Positions 51,797 to 63,800 of a stretch of 64,000 nucleotides of DNA are shown here, in pieces (the first letter of the stretch is position 1; every line of letters starts with the position of its first letter). The stretch covers positions 67,900,221 through 67,964,220 of the forward strand of contig CM060318.1 of NCBI GenBank assembly GCA_030674155.1. Reading direction: 5' to 3'. The DNA is from Stramonita haemastoma. Taxonomy: Eukaryota; Mollusca; Gastropoda; Neogastropoda; Muricidae. The notes beneath the pieces are model-generated. The model made no database searches. It worked only from the letters and a program-made list of their open reading frames with translations, and was not told the DNA's origin. A program made the translations under genes and the position numbers.

Positions 51797-52414
51797 GTAA
51801 GTCAGGTTTAATTAACCTTCTGGGTGACTTTGTCTGAGTGACTGTAACTATGGGGGATAAGAGGGGTAGCCAGTGTCATCAAAAATGTTAATACAAATAT
51901 TGGTTTGTTGTTGTTGTTTAGGTAAGGACTTCTAGCGCTGTATATTTACATCAGGGTCAAAACAGTCCTTTGCCATCATTTGTCGGTGGAAAAAGTTCTT
52001 GGTATAAAACATTGGTGTAATTCCACTTCTCTCAACCCCTTTTTTTTTAAGTTCCAGAAATTCAATTTAGCCAACGTCCTCAAAATTGCAGTGTATATAT
52101 CTGACTTTGCAGGTACGTCTTAATTAAAAGTGAGTCAGCTCATGCACAAAACCAATGTGAAGTTAGTAAAGCATGGAGATAAAGCGATGTACTTTTTTTT
52201 TGGGATTGGCTGCGTTTCTGGAGATAGGGGACTGGGTCCTGTCAGGATATGCATAAAAATTGTTGGTAAAAAATCCTGACAAAGTTGTTTGGTAAATGCA
52301 CATATTTTGGGGTGTTTGGGGTGGGCTGGTGATATGTTGTGGGTAGCAGTAGCATTTTGTCTGAGGGTTGCAAGTTGAGGTTGTAGAGCAGGTGTGTGTT
52401 GGCTGTGCCTGCAG
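51797..52414. other. unk: unk intron 9
   Basis: Unique sequence; no gene is seen. Confidence 0.6.
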
Positions 52415-52667
52415 GTGAAGTTGCGGCAGCACCTGCAGTCGATAGAGAACGACCCCATGCTGGACACGACGGAGAAGGCGCGGCAGAAAGAGACGCTGAT
52501 CCTGCAGCACAGCATGGGCACCGGGGGCCTGCTGGGCCTGGGGTCAAGGCCACTCTACTCCCCTGTGGGCCATCCCCCTTCCCAGAACCTGGGTCTAGGT
52601 GTGTCCTCTATGTCCCCCCATGCTCCTGCCTTCTACCCCCCTGGCAACACTGTCGAGTCTGTTGTGG
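52415..52667 (+). CDS. unk: unkempt exon 10 (linker)
   Basis: VKLRQHLQSIENDPMLDTTE onward, a helical Lys/Gln-rich start, then LYSPVGHPPSQNLGLG and PAFYPPGNTVESVV plus one base. FYPPGNTVESVV corresponds to FYPTSDTVESVI in human UNK. GC content is distinctly higher than in the introns. Confidence 0.94.
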
Positions 52668-53729
52668 GTGAGTCGGCTTTGTTTGCTGTGTGTGTTTCTT
52701 GTTTTTTGGTTTTTTTGATTATTTTTTTTATTCAGTCATACTTGTTTTGTTATTTCTTTTTTCTTTGTTTGTGCCTACTTGAGATTTCCTTTGCCCTTCC
52801 TCATATCAGTTTCTTGAGATCTGTGTGTAACCTCAAATGTGTTGTCGCAAAACACAGAGAGCCACATAACTTCAGGCCAGTGAATCTGATGCTGTCCAAC
52901 AGCCAGGCCTGATCTCTTCTGCATCTCTCCTTTCTGGTCAGTGTGTCAAGACCAGCTATTTGCATATCCTTCCAGTGTAGCTGCATATCAAAAAGGTGTG
53001 GTTGGAAAAGTTAATGCAGGTGCTTTTTCCCTCAGATATGTTGAAAATGATTTGAAATATCCAGTCTCCATATGCTCCATGTAGCATGCAGCCAAGGTTG
53101 ATGATGTGTGTCTCTTAGTTTATATCTTTTTCTTCTTTGAATGCCCAGACAGCAAGTAATGTTATCTGTCATATAAGCGGAAATGCATTGCGCTGCTATT
53201 AAGTGCCTGTCAAGTCAGGCCCAGCACATCCAACTTCGGCATGGGAGAGAAAATCATTCATGTTTTTTCTGGATAAGAGGCAGGAGAATAAATTAAGAAG
53301 GCAGAAAGTAGATGAGAGGGAGGTTATAAGAACAAGGCAGAAACTGAAAGAGGGATAGAAAAGAGGGCATTTCTAGCACAGAATTTCCAGAGAGTGGGGA
53401 TGGTATTTATACTGACAGGCCTGGCATTGCCACGTGGGAGTTTAGATCATTGTGACATATTGGTTGTATCATTAAGTTTGGTTAATATAATCAAAACAAG
53501 TTGTATAAAGGTAGCCAGTGGGTATAACGAACATGTGGGCACTTCTAAAGGGAAAATCATTTAGTGTTTTGAAATGGATGATCTGAATAAGCTAACTATT
53601 TGGTGAGTGAAGCGGATGGAGGGGTGGGTGGTGGTGTTTCTTTTTCTGTTGTGTTGAAAACCATGTCCCTGTGGAGCATTACTGAACGGACATTGTGTTA
53701 TCTGTGTTGTGTTGTGTGTGGGGCTTCAG
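52668..53729. other. unk: unk intron 10
   Basis: Unique sequence; no gene or repeat family is recognised. Confidence 0.6.
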
Positions 53730-54010
53730 GCAAGGCCCTGGACGACCTGAACATGGAGGACTTTGACATCAGCAGCATAGACCGGGAGCTGGAGCGCGAC
53801 AACGACACCAACTCCGTCAGCAGCTCTCTCTCCGCGGGGCTGTCATCCTCGGGGGCCTTCCCCCCCTCAGGCCCCATCGGCATCCCTCCCGGCACGCTGC
53901 AGCAACGCCACAGCATCAGCAGTTTGTCGCAGTCGCCCCCCTCCCCCTTCGGCAGTTTGCCTCACTCCAACAACCTGCTGCAGCTGCACAGAGACACTCC
54001 CCATGATCAG
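53730..54010 (+). CDS. unk: unkempt exon 11 (ALDDL motif, Ser/Pro-rich)
   Basis: The split Gly is followed by KALDDLNMEDFDISSIDREL (human SALDDLDLNEFGVAALEK region) and a Ser/Pro/Gly-rich stretch ending LHRDTPHDQ in phase 0. The last 16 bases of the exon and its donor 'cag|gtcagg' are the first unit of the downstream minisatellite, so several later units offer identical donors. Confidence 0.92.
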
Positions 54011-54604
54011 GTCAGGCACTCCCCATGATCAGGTCAGGTCAGGCACTCCCCATGATCAGGTCAGGCACTCCCCATAATCAGGTCAGGTCAGGCACTCCCC
54101 ATGATCAGGTCAGGTCAGGCACTCCCCATGATCAGGTCAGGTCAGGCACTCCCCATGATCAGGTCAGGTCAGGACTCCCCATGGTCAGGTCAGGTCAGGG
54201 ACTCCCCATGATCAGGTCAGGTCAGGGACTCCCCATGATCAGGTCAGGCACTCCCCCATGATCAGGTCGGGTCAGGCACTCCCCATGATCAGGTCGGGTC
54301 AGGCACTCCCCATGATCAGGTCGGGTCAGGCACTCCCCATGATCAGGTCAGGCACTCCCCATGATCAGGTCAGGCACTCCCCAATGATCAGGTCAGGCAC
54401 TCCCCAATGATTAGGTCAGGTCAGACACTCCCCATGATCAGGTCAGGCACTCCCCAATGATTAGGTCAGGTCAGGCACTCCCCATGACCAGGTCAGGTCA
54501 GGCACTCCCCATGGTCAAGTCAGAGACTCCTCATGATCAGGTCAGATACTCCCTATGATTAGTCAAGTCAGGCACTCCCTATGATTAGTCAAGTCAGGCA
54601 CTCC
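53995..54604 (+). repeat. Minisatellite of exon 11 end and its donor, about 22-27 bp x 24
   Basis: Units of 'cactccccatgatcaggtcagg' with an optional extra 'tcagg' repeat from inside exon 11 across the splice donor. Later units are more diverged ('ccctatgattagtcaagtc'). The array resumes for one unit at 54954-54974 after an inserted SINE. Confidence 0.95.
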
Positions 54605-54953
54605 TCATTATTATTTATTATTTATTCTTTTATATCGAGGATAACAGAATAAGCAATCATGTGCTTTTTTTCATCCGGTCCCCGTGTGCATGCAGTTTTG
54701 TAAATATTGTCATCTGTTCCCACCGGCACACGATGGCCTACTCTTACGAAAAGCGGAACAGGATTTAACGTGTGCGCAAGATGTTCTGCGTGCGTTCGCA
54801 CACGGGGCCTCGGTTTAAAGTCTCACCGAAGGACTTTTGGGGAGAGTGGAGTCAGCACTGATGTTAACTCCAGGAAGAAAATTTCCTCGACCGGACTCGA
54901 ACCCGGGTCTTCAAATTGCCAGCGCAATGTTCTGACCACTAGGCTATCCGCCC
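54605..54953 (-). mobile_element. SINE (family B), antisense, inserted in the minisatellite
   Basis: Reverse complement of 8960-9305 over its full length: AT-rich tail and hairpin first, then 'cggggcctcggtttaaagtc', and finally 'ccactaggctatccgccc' (A-box head). Confidence 0.88.
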
Positions 54954-55229
54954 GACCAGGTCAGGCACTCCCCTACCCATACTCTGAATCAAAGCAGAAA
55001 CAGTTGTACTGGTTCACAAAGACATTATTTCCAGAACATACATTTTATGTGGCTTCTTTCTCATACCATTATGTTCAGCATCATGAATTTGATAATTTGT
55101 ATAGATAACACAGATATAAAAATTAAACTAAAGTAATGCATACACATACACTCACACACGCACACATACACTCACACATACACAGAGCATTTGTGTTCAT
55201 AATTTACATTTGAAAAATAAAGCAAAGTA

Positions 55230-55737
55230 TGCTCATTTTGATTATCTGTCTCTGTGTATACTTGTATGTGTAGTCAGACTTGTCTTCTCCCCTTTTGAGG
55301 CATGCTGGTGGCTGTGGAAATATGTAAGTATTTTACAAAGTATAACAGTAAATTGGTGCTCATTTTGATTATCTGTCTCTGTGTATACTTGTATGTGTAG
55401 TCAGACTTGTCTTCTCCCCTTTTGAGGCATGCTGGTGGCTGTGGAAATATGTAAGCATTTTACAAAGTATAACAGTAAATTGGTGCTCATTTTGATTATC
55501 TGTCTCTGTGTATACTTGTATGTGTAGTCAGACTTGTCTTCTCCCCTTTTGAGGCATGCTGGTGGCTGTGGAAATATGTAAGTATTTTACAAAGTATAAC
55601 AGTAAATTGGTGCTCATTTTGATTATCTGTCTCTGTGTATACTTGTATGTGTAGTCAGACTTGTCTTCTCCCCTTTTGAGGCATGCTGGTGGCTGTGGAA
55701 ATATGCAAGTATTTTACAAAGTATAACAGTAAATTGG
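55230..55737 (+). repeat. Tandem repeat, 127 bp x 4, nearly identical
   Basis: Unit starts are 55230, 55357, 55484 and 55611. Each unit contains a pyrimidine stretch 'cttctccccttttgag', 24 bases open in frame 0 (ACWWLWKY) and then 'gtaagt' (units 1 and 3), 'gtaagc' (unit 2) or 'gcaagt' (unit 4). It lies in unk intron 11, just before exon 12. Confidence 0.95.
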
Positions 55738-55783
55738 TCATTGTGCGTGTGTGTGACAACAAAAATCGACGGGTGTGTTGCAG

Positions 55784-56041
55784 ATGTCGTCTCCCCTGCC
55801 GAGCCACTCCATGTTTGGCAAGTACCACAGTAACCATGGTTACGGGGACGGCAGCCTGGCCTCCCCTCGTAACGCGGGCCCCCAGTCACCGTCGCTGTTC
55901 TCCCAGCTGAGTCAGCCGGGAGCGGCCATGTCTGGCACCAGTAACGGCACTTCCAGTGAAGTGCACAGGCTGAAGGAGGAGCTGACGGCCATGCGCAGCA
56001 AGATGGCAGAGTGGGAAGGCGTGTACACTCAGGCCAAGACT
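55784..56041 (+). CDS. unk: unkempt exon 12 (linker and start of coiled coil)
   Basis: MSSPLPSHSMFGKYHSNHGY, then a Ser/Gly-rich stretch and HRLKEELTAMRSKMAEWEGV with YTQAKT. This matches the human ELARLRQELDEANSTIKQWEESWKQAK coiled coil start. Phase 0-0. Acceptor 'gttgcag', donor 'gtgagt'. Confidence 0.94.
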
Positions 56042-56832
56042 GTGAGTGGCTGTGTCTGCTGGGCTGGGCTGGGCTGTGTTTGTGTGTGCATGTCGTGTAC
56101 ATGGAGGGGTCGTCATTTTGCACTTATGTCTCAAAGACTGCTGTGTGAATTTTATACTGGTTTGGGAAAAGCTTTGGCACCGTATTATGCTGTACATACT
56201 TTTTACTTAGATTTTATTTATTTATTTTACTCTGAATGCCTTACAGTTTTAATCATGAGATTTAATTCTTTAATGTCTGAAAGACTGAACATTCCGACCA
56301 CCATCAAGCAATCAAGGTTGGTAAAGTCAGTGAGAAAATCTAATTTTGGATATGATTCCCTCCATGGAGTTCTTGAATTATTTCAGCCTCTGGACATATT
56401 TGGGGAGGGGGAGGGGGGTTAGTTGTTTTATATCTGGTGTTTTGCTTATTATGAGACAGGGTACATTACACCTGGTGAGAATGACTTCACTAGTATCACC
56501 CCCATTCCCACCCATCACCCACCTGAAATAGCTTTAGTCTATCACTGTGTACTGAAGAAGACTTATTGTGTTCTAACTGTTTGCCCCATTGTTTGGTTTC
56601 TTCACCTTGTTGTGTTGTTTGTTTTTGGTGGGGGTGGGGAGGTGTATGGGATGGGGGTTTGGGATGGGTGATGGGGTGTAGTAGCATTTTTCATGTGGAG
56701 ATTATTGACACTGTGGATGTGGCCAGTACGACTAGGAAGTAGTGCGATAATACGTGAGGAGTTTGACGATCATCTGCAAAAATATTAATATCATAAAACT
56801 TTTATGAAAAAAAACAACAACTTTGGTTTCAG
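56042..56832. other. unk: unk intron 12
   Basis: Unique sequence, with a G-rich stretch at 56400-56418 and 56625-56680. No gene. Confidence 0.6.
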
Positions 56833-56928
56833 GCTTGCGATGCATGGCGGAGAGAGGCAGAAGAGTGCACGAAAAGATCCAAAGTGGCGGAGGAAGAGAA
56901 GTTACAAGCAGTCAAACAGAGGGATGAG
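56833..56928 (+). CDS. unk: unkempt exon 13 (coiled coil)
   Basis: ACDAWRREAEECTKRSKVAE and EEKLQAVKQRDE, 32 codons, phase 0-0. It parallels human ACDAWKKEAEEAGERA...AREQRDAL. The donor 'gag|gttcgt' is far from consensus after GT. Confidence 0.93.
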
Positions 56929-57602
56929 GTTCGTATCTTGGCCTTCAGTTTGGTGGGTTAGCTGTTTTCAGTGTTGGTGATTTTTGTATTTGGCACTATG
57001 TCTGCTCCATCTGCAGACACTGGTTATTTGTATTTCAGTTAGGTGATGTGCTTGTCTGGATGTGTGACCTTGCAGGATATTGGGGAAGTGTTTAGTTCTG
57101 ATGTTGGGGTTATGGCTGCTGGGAGTTCTTGGCTTGGTGTGACTTCTCCCGTTGGTTGATATTGGAGGGAAGTGGTTTGTTTTTCTGTCAGATGGGTGAT
57201 ATGGGGAAGTGTTTGTTCAAAGAGAGAAGTACACCAAATATGAGATGCATTGTATAACATTTCATAAAACGTTAATTTATTACATGCACATTGTCAGCTG
57301 AAAAACATGATTATCTGTAACAAATCAATAGAGTCTGTTTGTAAAGAACTTGTGTAATAACAACTGTGTAAAATGATCACTGAATTTTTTTTTTTACCTT
57401 TTTAAAAATTTTTTTAAAACTTTATTTCACTTGTAATTCTTCCTTGTTTTCTGAACTTTTCATACATCTTAAAACTCTTTCACTGCTTCCTTTGTGCTTT
57501 GAGCTACTCCATGGCACAAGGGCTCGTCAAGTTTTCTGTGACAACAACATTATACTACTTTTTTTTTTACATCTTGCATTGCATTAATTTGTTTCATTGC
57601 AG
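56929..57602. other. unk: unk intron 13
   Basis: Unique sequence, T-rich toward the acceptor. No gene. Confidence 0.6.
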
Positions 57603-57755
57603 GCCCTGGGAGAAATTCAGCGGCTGCGTCAGGACGGCAACTACAGCCCCTTCGCCAGGTGTCTGCCGGGTCCTCAGGAGATGGAGGCCTTGTCTGTGGA
57701 GACCTTGCAGCAGCTGAGGCATCAGATACAGCTGGACCTCAACTTGTTAGACCAG
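57603..57755 (+). CDS. unk: unkempt exon 14 (coiled coil)
   Basis: ALGEIQRLRQDGNYSPFARC, LPGPQEMEALSVETLQQLRH and QIQLDLNLLDQ, phase 0-0. Human LEALSLSTLYSLQKQLRAHLEQVDK aligns with EALSVETLQQLRHQIQLDLNLLDQ. Confidence 0.94.
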
Positions 57756-57780
57756 GTCAGACACTCCCTGCCTACACTAC

Positions 57781-57850
57781 ACACACCACTCACTCACTCA
57801 CTCACTCACTCACTCACTCACTCACTCACTCACTCACTCACTCACTCACT
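57781..57850 (+). repeat. (CACT)n tetranucleotide repeat
   Basis: CTCA/CACT array starting 26 bases after the exon 14 donor; another short block lies at 58137-58152. Confidence 0.95.
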
Positions 57851-58136
57851 CGAGTTAACTGGAGTTAACATCAGTGCTGTCTCCACTTTCCCCAAAAGTC
57901 CTTTTAGATGAGACTTTAAACCGAGGCCCCGTGTGCGAACGCACACAGAACATCTTGCACACACGTTAAATCCTGTTCAGCTTTTCGTAAGAGTAGGCCA
58001 TCGTGTGCTGGTGGGAACAGATGACATTTACAAAACTGCATACACATGGGAACTTGATGTAATAAAGCACAAAAGTGCTTATTCCATTATCCTAGATATA
58101 AAAGAATAAATCAAATCAAATAAATCAAATAAATCA
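57850..58136 (+). repeat. SINE (family B), 5'-truncated
   Basis: Starts within the body at 'gagttaacatcagtgctg' and runs through 'ggaacagatgac' and the hairpin 'gcacaaaagtgctt' to an 'aaataaatcaaat' tail. The tRNA-like head is absent. Confidence 0.85.
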
Positions 58137-58152
58137 AACTCACTCACTCACT

Positions 58153-60234
58153 CGCTTGCTCCACATGGGCAAAAGTCTTAACCCTGGTAGCGCTAAATGT
58201 ATAGCAGTGGGCTCAGTGCTGCTGGGGGAATTGACATTGGCCAGGTTTTGTTTTGAAGCAGGTTTGGGTCCAACAACCTTGAAATCAGGGGTGGGAATTG
58301 TCCGCGAAAACCAAAATTTTAGAGATTTTGGAACCCCCTTCAGTGGAAAAAAAAATCTGTCCGTGGAAAAAAAAATTGCATGAGCCAAAAAGAAACATGA
58401 GCACCAGTTACGGCTTACTGTCAAAGTGCGGGAGCTAAGCAGGCTTCACTTGCAAGCTGTGTCTACCTGCAGGGGGTTGTGTAAATTGTTACTGAACAGG
58501 CCTCAGCTAAGGGAATGTGATCATTGAGCGCAGTAACAGATTTTGTTCCTTTGCAAGAAGCCTTGGCCTATATGTGCATGTCAGCAAAACTCTGCGGGTT
58601 TCGTTTGCAAGCTGTGTCTGCCTGCAGAGGGTTGTGTAATGATGCTGAACAGGCCTCATGTGCTATGGGACCATGATCACTGAACGCTACTAATGGAGTT
58701 GACCTATTTTGGTTGCAAGTAGCCTTTGGCGTGTGCCTGTCAGCGAAACTCTGTAATGGCTTGTGAGAATTGTGAATCGTGGGATTACTGTAACTGAATG
58801 CAGTAACTGAATTGATCCCATTGTCCTTGCAAGTATGTGTGCGTTTGCCTGCACAACTCATTATTTTCAAATACTGTAATGTTGTCAAATACTGATCAGT
58901 GTGCATCAGTTTACAACTGAAGACATGTTTTATACCCAGTGGTAGGGAAAAGGGGTCATCTGTAGCACTCGGTTAACAAGTGATGAGCATGGAACTGAAA
59001 ATACATGTTTTGTGTAGACAAAGTCCAGAAACTAAGTTGCAAAGTTGGCAGTTGACATCATAGTTTGGTCCTGGTTGCATTGGTGTTGTGCTAATGATCG
59101 CAGCATTGTACTGATTCAGTTATTTTCTTTCAGATGTTCTCTCTCATTTCTGAACAGTTCACACTCTGAAGGCAAGGATTTGCAAAAGTATGAAAAGGAA
59201 GTTTTTTTTATTTGATAAAAAGAGGTCTTTAACATCGGAGTTTGAGAACTTGCTGACTTTTGTGTATGCTCCATGGCTCAGCATTCAAAGTTAAAACTCT
59301 TTGCTCTTTCTTTGTCTATCTTAGATCTAGTGTGTAGACAGAAGATAATATTTAACTGCTCTGAAAATCAAAATGCCATGAAAGTGTTCCTTCTAGACTG
59401 CTAAGGATTACTGTGAGTGATTTAGAATTGATAGATCTAACTGAAAAGCATACTGCACGTTGCCTTTTTGGGAAGTGTCATCAAAGCATAGATCAATGAA
59501 TGCAAATGGTTTTAGGTAGCATGCCAAGACTAAGAGATATTGAAAAAATGAGAGAGACACCAGACGCAGAGTGACTAATTAAAAAACAAGTTTATTTCTT
59601 CCTCTGCTTCTGTTTCTGTGAAAAGTAGATCTGGTTTGCCAAGCTCTGTCAGTTCTGGTACCTGCAGCAGTAATAGTAGTAGCAGTGCTAGCAGTTAACT
59701 TGTGTCATCTCAAGACACCTGGAATTAGATCTAGCCATGGCAATCAAAAATCAAACCAACAAGTGATGCTGATAGTGATCATTTAACTTGGAGGCTGGAG
59801 TCATGCACAGGCTTCGTACATGTCCTTGAAAAATTGAAGGGCCTTTTCAAGGGCTTGAAAAGTATTTGAAAATCATCACTGGCCAGTAAGGTCCTAGATT
59901 TCTTATAAGGCCAATTGGTGACATTGAATTTCTTTTTTATAATATTATGTGTAAGTCACATGGATTTAGATGCTTTGCAAATTGTTGTATGTTACTGTGG
60001 ACCAAAATGCTGTGCATATTATTATGGATGTAAATGCTCTATAAGCTGTTATTGATTGAGAAACTGTAATTTACTGATTTTGGTATTTAGCAAGTTATTC
60101 TGGATGTAGTTACTGTAGGTGCAAGTTATTCTGGATCTAGATTCTGTGCAAGTTATTTTTGATTAAGAAGTCAAAGAAACCATGTTAGGCAGTGGAAATT
60201 CCTGTCTTAACTAGTCTTTGGCGCTGTGTTGCAG
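58153..60234. other. unk: unk intron 14, main part
   Basis: A tandem repeat of about 157 bp, three diverged units ('tttgcaagctgtgtctgcctg' core), lies at about 58435-58860. 'caggggtgggaattgtccgcg' at 58286 resembles a hAT element end but no partner was found. The rest is unique. I searched it by eye for a RING-type Cys/His pattern and found none. Confidence 0.6.
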
Positions 60235-60279
60235 GTAATATTCCGGAAGCTTCAGCAGCGTGCTGTGCGCAGCTCCTAG
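60235..60279 (+). CDS. unk: unkempt exon 15, terminal, without RING
   Basis: VIFRKLQQRAVRSS and stop TAG (60277-60279). VIFRKLQ parallels the human KAVFHMQ just before the RING, after which the sequence ends instead of entering VKCLKC. Acceptor 'gtgttgcag'. The other two frames here also stop within 20 codons and show no Cys/His pattern. Confidence 0.85.
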   Translation, partial: VIFRKLQQRAVRSS

Positions 60280-60825
60280 GGCTGAGCGAGCTTAGGTGAT
60301 GTTTCTTTGTGAAAGTGGAGAGAGAGAGAGAGAGCTTGTCACTGGACCTTACACATGGACAGCAGGAAACCAGGTGCTGTGACAGACAAGGTGGAAGGAA
60401 GGAGAAGGATGCAGCTTCTCTTCAATAGTGTACGTAGATAGGCATGGGAACACCTGTGTATGTGTTACGGTTTTTCTTTTTGTTTTTTTTTAATAAAAAA
60501 AAACAAAATGCTTTTTTACCATTTGGCATGATGCAAATTTGGACTTTTTGACTACCTTGAATTCACATCAGCTGAAAACAGTCATGTTTTAGAATTTTGT
60601 CGAAGACCATCAGTGCATTTCATTGTTCAGTGTATTGTAGTGTTGTGTATTCCCCTTCCCCATTTTTATGAATGATCATTGTACTCTCGGGTGTAAGAAA
60701 GATTTTCTGATGTGAAGTTGTGAAAATCTTTTTGTAATGAGGGTGGTATTGTTGTTGTATGTTGTCCCAAGATTGGTAGAGGTATTCTGAGATGCCAATA
60801 AAACAAAAAAGGCACTACACTCTGA
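60280..60825 (+). other. unk: unk 3' UTR (proximal)
   Basis: Noncoding, with AATAAA signals at 60492-60497 and 60797-60802. The second has a following 'aacaaaaaagg' context and is a plausible first cleavage site. The end is not fixed. Confidence 0.5.
60797..60802 (+). terminator. unk: Candidate poly(A) signal AATAAA for unk
   Basis: AATAAA about 520 bases after the stop. Other hexamers occur at 60492 and 61723, so alternative 3' ends are possible. Confidence 0.4.
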
Positions 60826-63800
60826 AGTAAACGCCTTTTGAAATATTAGTATCAGAACTGGGGCATATGAACAGAGCTCCCACTTAACCTGAAAATTGAG
60901 CAGTGTCCCTAGAACTCTTATTCTGGTCAGGAGAGGACCCATTGAAGAGTGTTGGACCTCAGCCGTAATCATGTTAATTTCAGCAGTGGTAGTAGGAAAA
61001 CCCTTTTTCCTTTTAAAAAAAGCTTTGCATTTTTTTCCATATCCAGTTTTGAATAGCAAAATGTGTTGTTTTTGGTGTGGTTTCAATATATTCATGCTTG
61101 TCTGATTTCAGTGCTCAGATAATTTTTACCATGCTTCACAACATGCCATAGTTCACAAAACATATGCGCTATCACCAAGTTGAATCATTTATTTTGCTCA
61201 CATTCACAGTAAATATATGATTTAATGACAGGAGAATGCAACACTGATAAACTGAAACATCAGAAGACAGTATTCATATGATAGTTTAAGTGTCTGTCAT
61301 ATGTATTTCTTATGTTAATAAGATCAGAAAGAAGAATCATATTTTGGTTTAAGATGATCCAAGAGGTGTGAAGTTTTCCTCACCAAGGTAAGAAACTAGG
61401 GTGAAAGTGACCTTGGAGCTGTGAAAGAGACTGCATCGACAAGTTCAGAGCGAAGTAGCTGGCGTAGAAAAACTGAACTCCCTAAGTTTCCAACCTGCTT
61501 ATCAATATAGGAAGGAGGATTTTGAATCTTTGGTCTTTGTCTTTGTCTGGTTGGAGTCTGTTGAAAGTTCTGTGTAGTTTGATGTTTTGTGTTGTGTTAA
61601 CATTTGTCATTTGAACCTAGCTGATATTGATGTAGAAAAACGTCTAGCTTTTTGTTGTGTGTGGAGATTTTATGTGGGAAATTTATTTTTCATCTTGTTC
61701 TCATGGAGAATATGCCTTTTAAAATAAAAAAAATTATTAGTGAATGTTTGTTTGTGATGGTGAATTTCATGGCTTTTTTTGGCAACCCTAATTTCCTGGA
61801 TGAGGAAGAAAGAAGACGACAGAGTACACATCCTATGTGACCAGATATGGGTTGATGGTAAGGTAGTTCTGTGCTGGAATATCCAGTGGTGGAGAGAGCA
61901 GGGAACACTGTCTGTCTTGGCCTGAACATCTATCTCCTCATCACTAACTAAACGGCTTCCCCCCACAACAGATCCAGTGAGGATGTATTTCCCTTCTTGA
62001 AACCAATGGCAATCGTGTGTGACCTTTCCTGACTGGCCAACTTTTTGCCACCAGCTGTACTTAACTCAGCTACAGTGCCGTGGTGTTTGTGCTTTCTTTC
62101 TCTTTGGAGCCAGAAGATTTGCTTATCTCCCAGGGCAGCTACTAGAGGTGTGAGAGTGTGCGCGCAACGCCGAGCGAGAGGTGTGTGTGCCTTTTTCAGT
62201 ATTACTTTGGTGTTGATGTGAGACTTCGGACATGGTGGTCAGTGGGTGTTGAGGGAAGAAAGAGACGGTGTGGTGTTTGTGTCTGGATATTCAGTGTCTG
62301 TGGCCCTGATGTGGCGGTCACTGCAGAAAGCAAGCCGAGTTGGCAGCTGTATCACACACACGTATTGTCACCTGAACTGAAGTGGAATCAACTCATGGGC
62401 CTTTTTATTTTGAAAAAATTTCTGACTGTGGGGACCAGAAGCACAAGTCTTCATGCTGTGTATCATTGAATATCATGACTGTTTTATTGAAAGGGGGGGG
62501 GGGGAATGCTGTGCGTTTCAATATTTCTACTATGCGTGCCTCTTTTTCTTGTCTCTCTCTCTCTCATTTTGTATGGATACATGGCTTCTCCATCACTACT
62601 AGTAAGTAATGGTTTTAATGACATAGTCTGGTGTTGTTATGAGGTAAGTGTGAAATCATTAGTGTGTAAATCAGTATCAGTGTAATGCTGTTTTGTAGAT
62701 TATCTGTCATTATTCTGTTCTGTTCTTTTCTGAAAGGAAACGAATGTGAAAGGAATGCAGTATATATGTATATATAATATACATAATGTATCTGACTTTT
62801 GTGGCTAGCCTACTTTGCTCTCCTTTATAGGTACTCCTGTCATTTGTAGAGAAGGGATAAGGTTGGTGTGCATTCTCACTGCTTTGCTGCTGTTGTCTGT
62901 GCTAACTAGATTTTGACATATATACATATATACAGCTTTCACATAGAAAAAAAATTTGTAGACTCCATTTTCAGAAAGAGCCTGTGTGGTCTTTTGTTGT
63001 GTTTGGTAGTCTTTCATTTTTAAACAAAAATGTGTGGGTCTTGGTGTTACTGTTTCAGGGTTTTATTATGTGTTTTTCTTTTTTTAATCATTCATCTCCA
63101 AGATTGTCGGCATTTCTTATGTCATAAAAATCTGACAGTAGTAGTTATCCCTTCTTCTGGCAGTGATAAAATCTTTGTGCATGTTTGCTGTCCAGCTTCC
63201 AGTTTCCTGTTTCAGTTTAGAACTGGAGATTGTGGCCTAGTGCCATGATTTGCCCTTAGTGTCTGCATTTCAAGCCCTTAGACTCACAAAAATAACTATG
63301 AGGTCGCTGACCAAAAGCCTTTAATTTCCTTTCAGACTCGCTGTGTGAGATCTTTCTGATGTTCTGGATTGTTTTTGGATTGGGGATGGGGGGTGGGGGG
63401 TTTGGTTTGTCCTCTCGTGGGACAAGTGGAAATAACAATCACATGATATTGGTGGTGCAGGCTTTTTCTCTACTGAATTCAAATGGCGTCAACTGAGGCA
63501 GCATTCTTATGAAACTGATTCTGAACCAAAAAGGTTTAGAAGTTGAGAGTAGAAAGCTTTATTGAACAAAAGGAAAATCTCCTTATCAAATTTGGATATT
63601 TTTTTTCATGATATGATAAGAAGAACGCTATTTAAATTGACAGCATTTGTACACAATTTTCTGAATTGTAGGAGGATCCATTTGTTGATGTAATTTCTGG
63701 AAGTAAATTTTCCTTGATGCCATTTCATGAAGCAAATTTCCCTTATCCTCACTCAGAGAATGGTTTTGAAGAGGGACCATTGAATATCAAAAGATGAAGA

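Noticed and set aside
58286..58310. hAT-like terminus 'caggggtgggaatt' in unk intron 14
   Set aside because: No matching inverted end or target duplication was found nearby.
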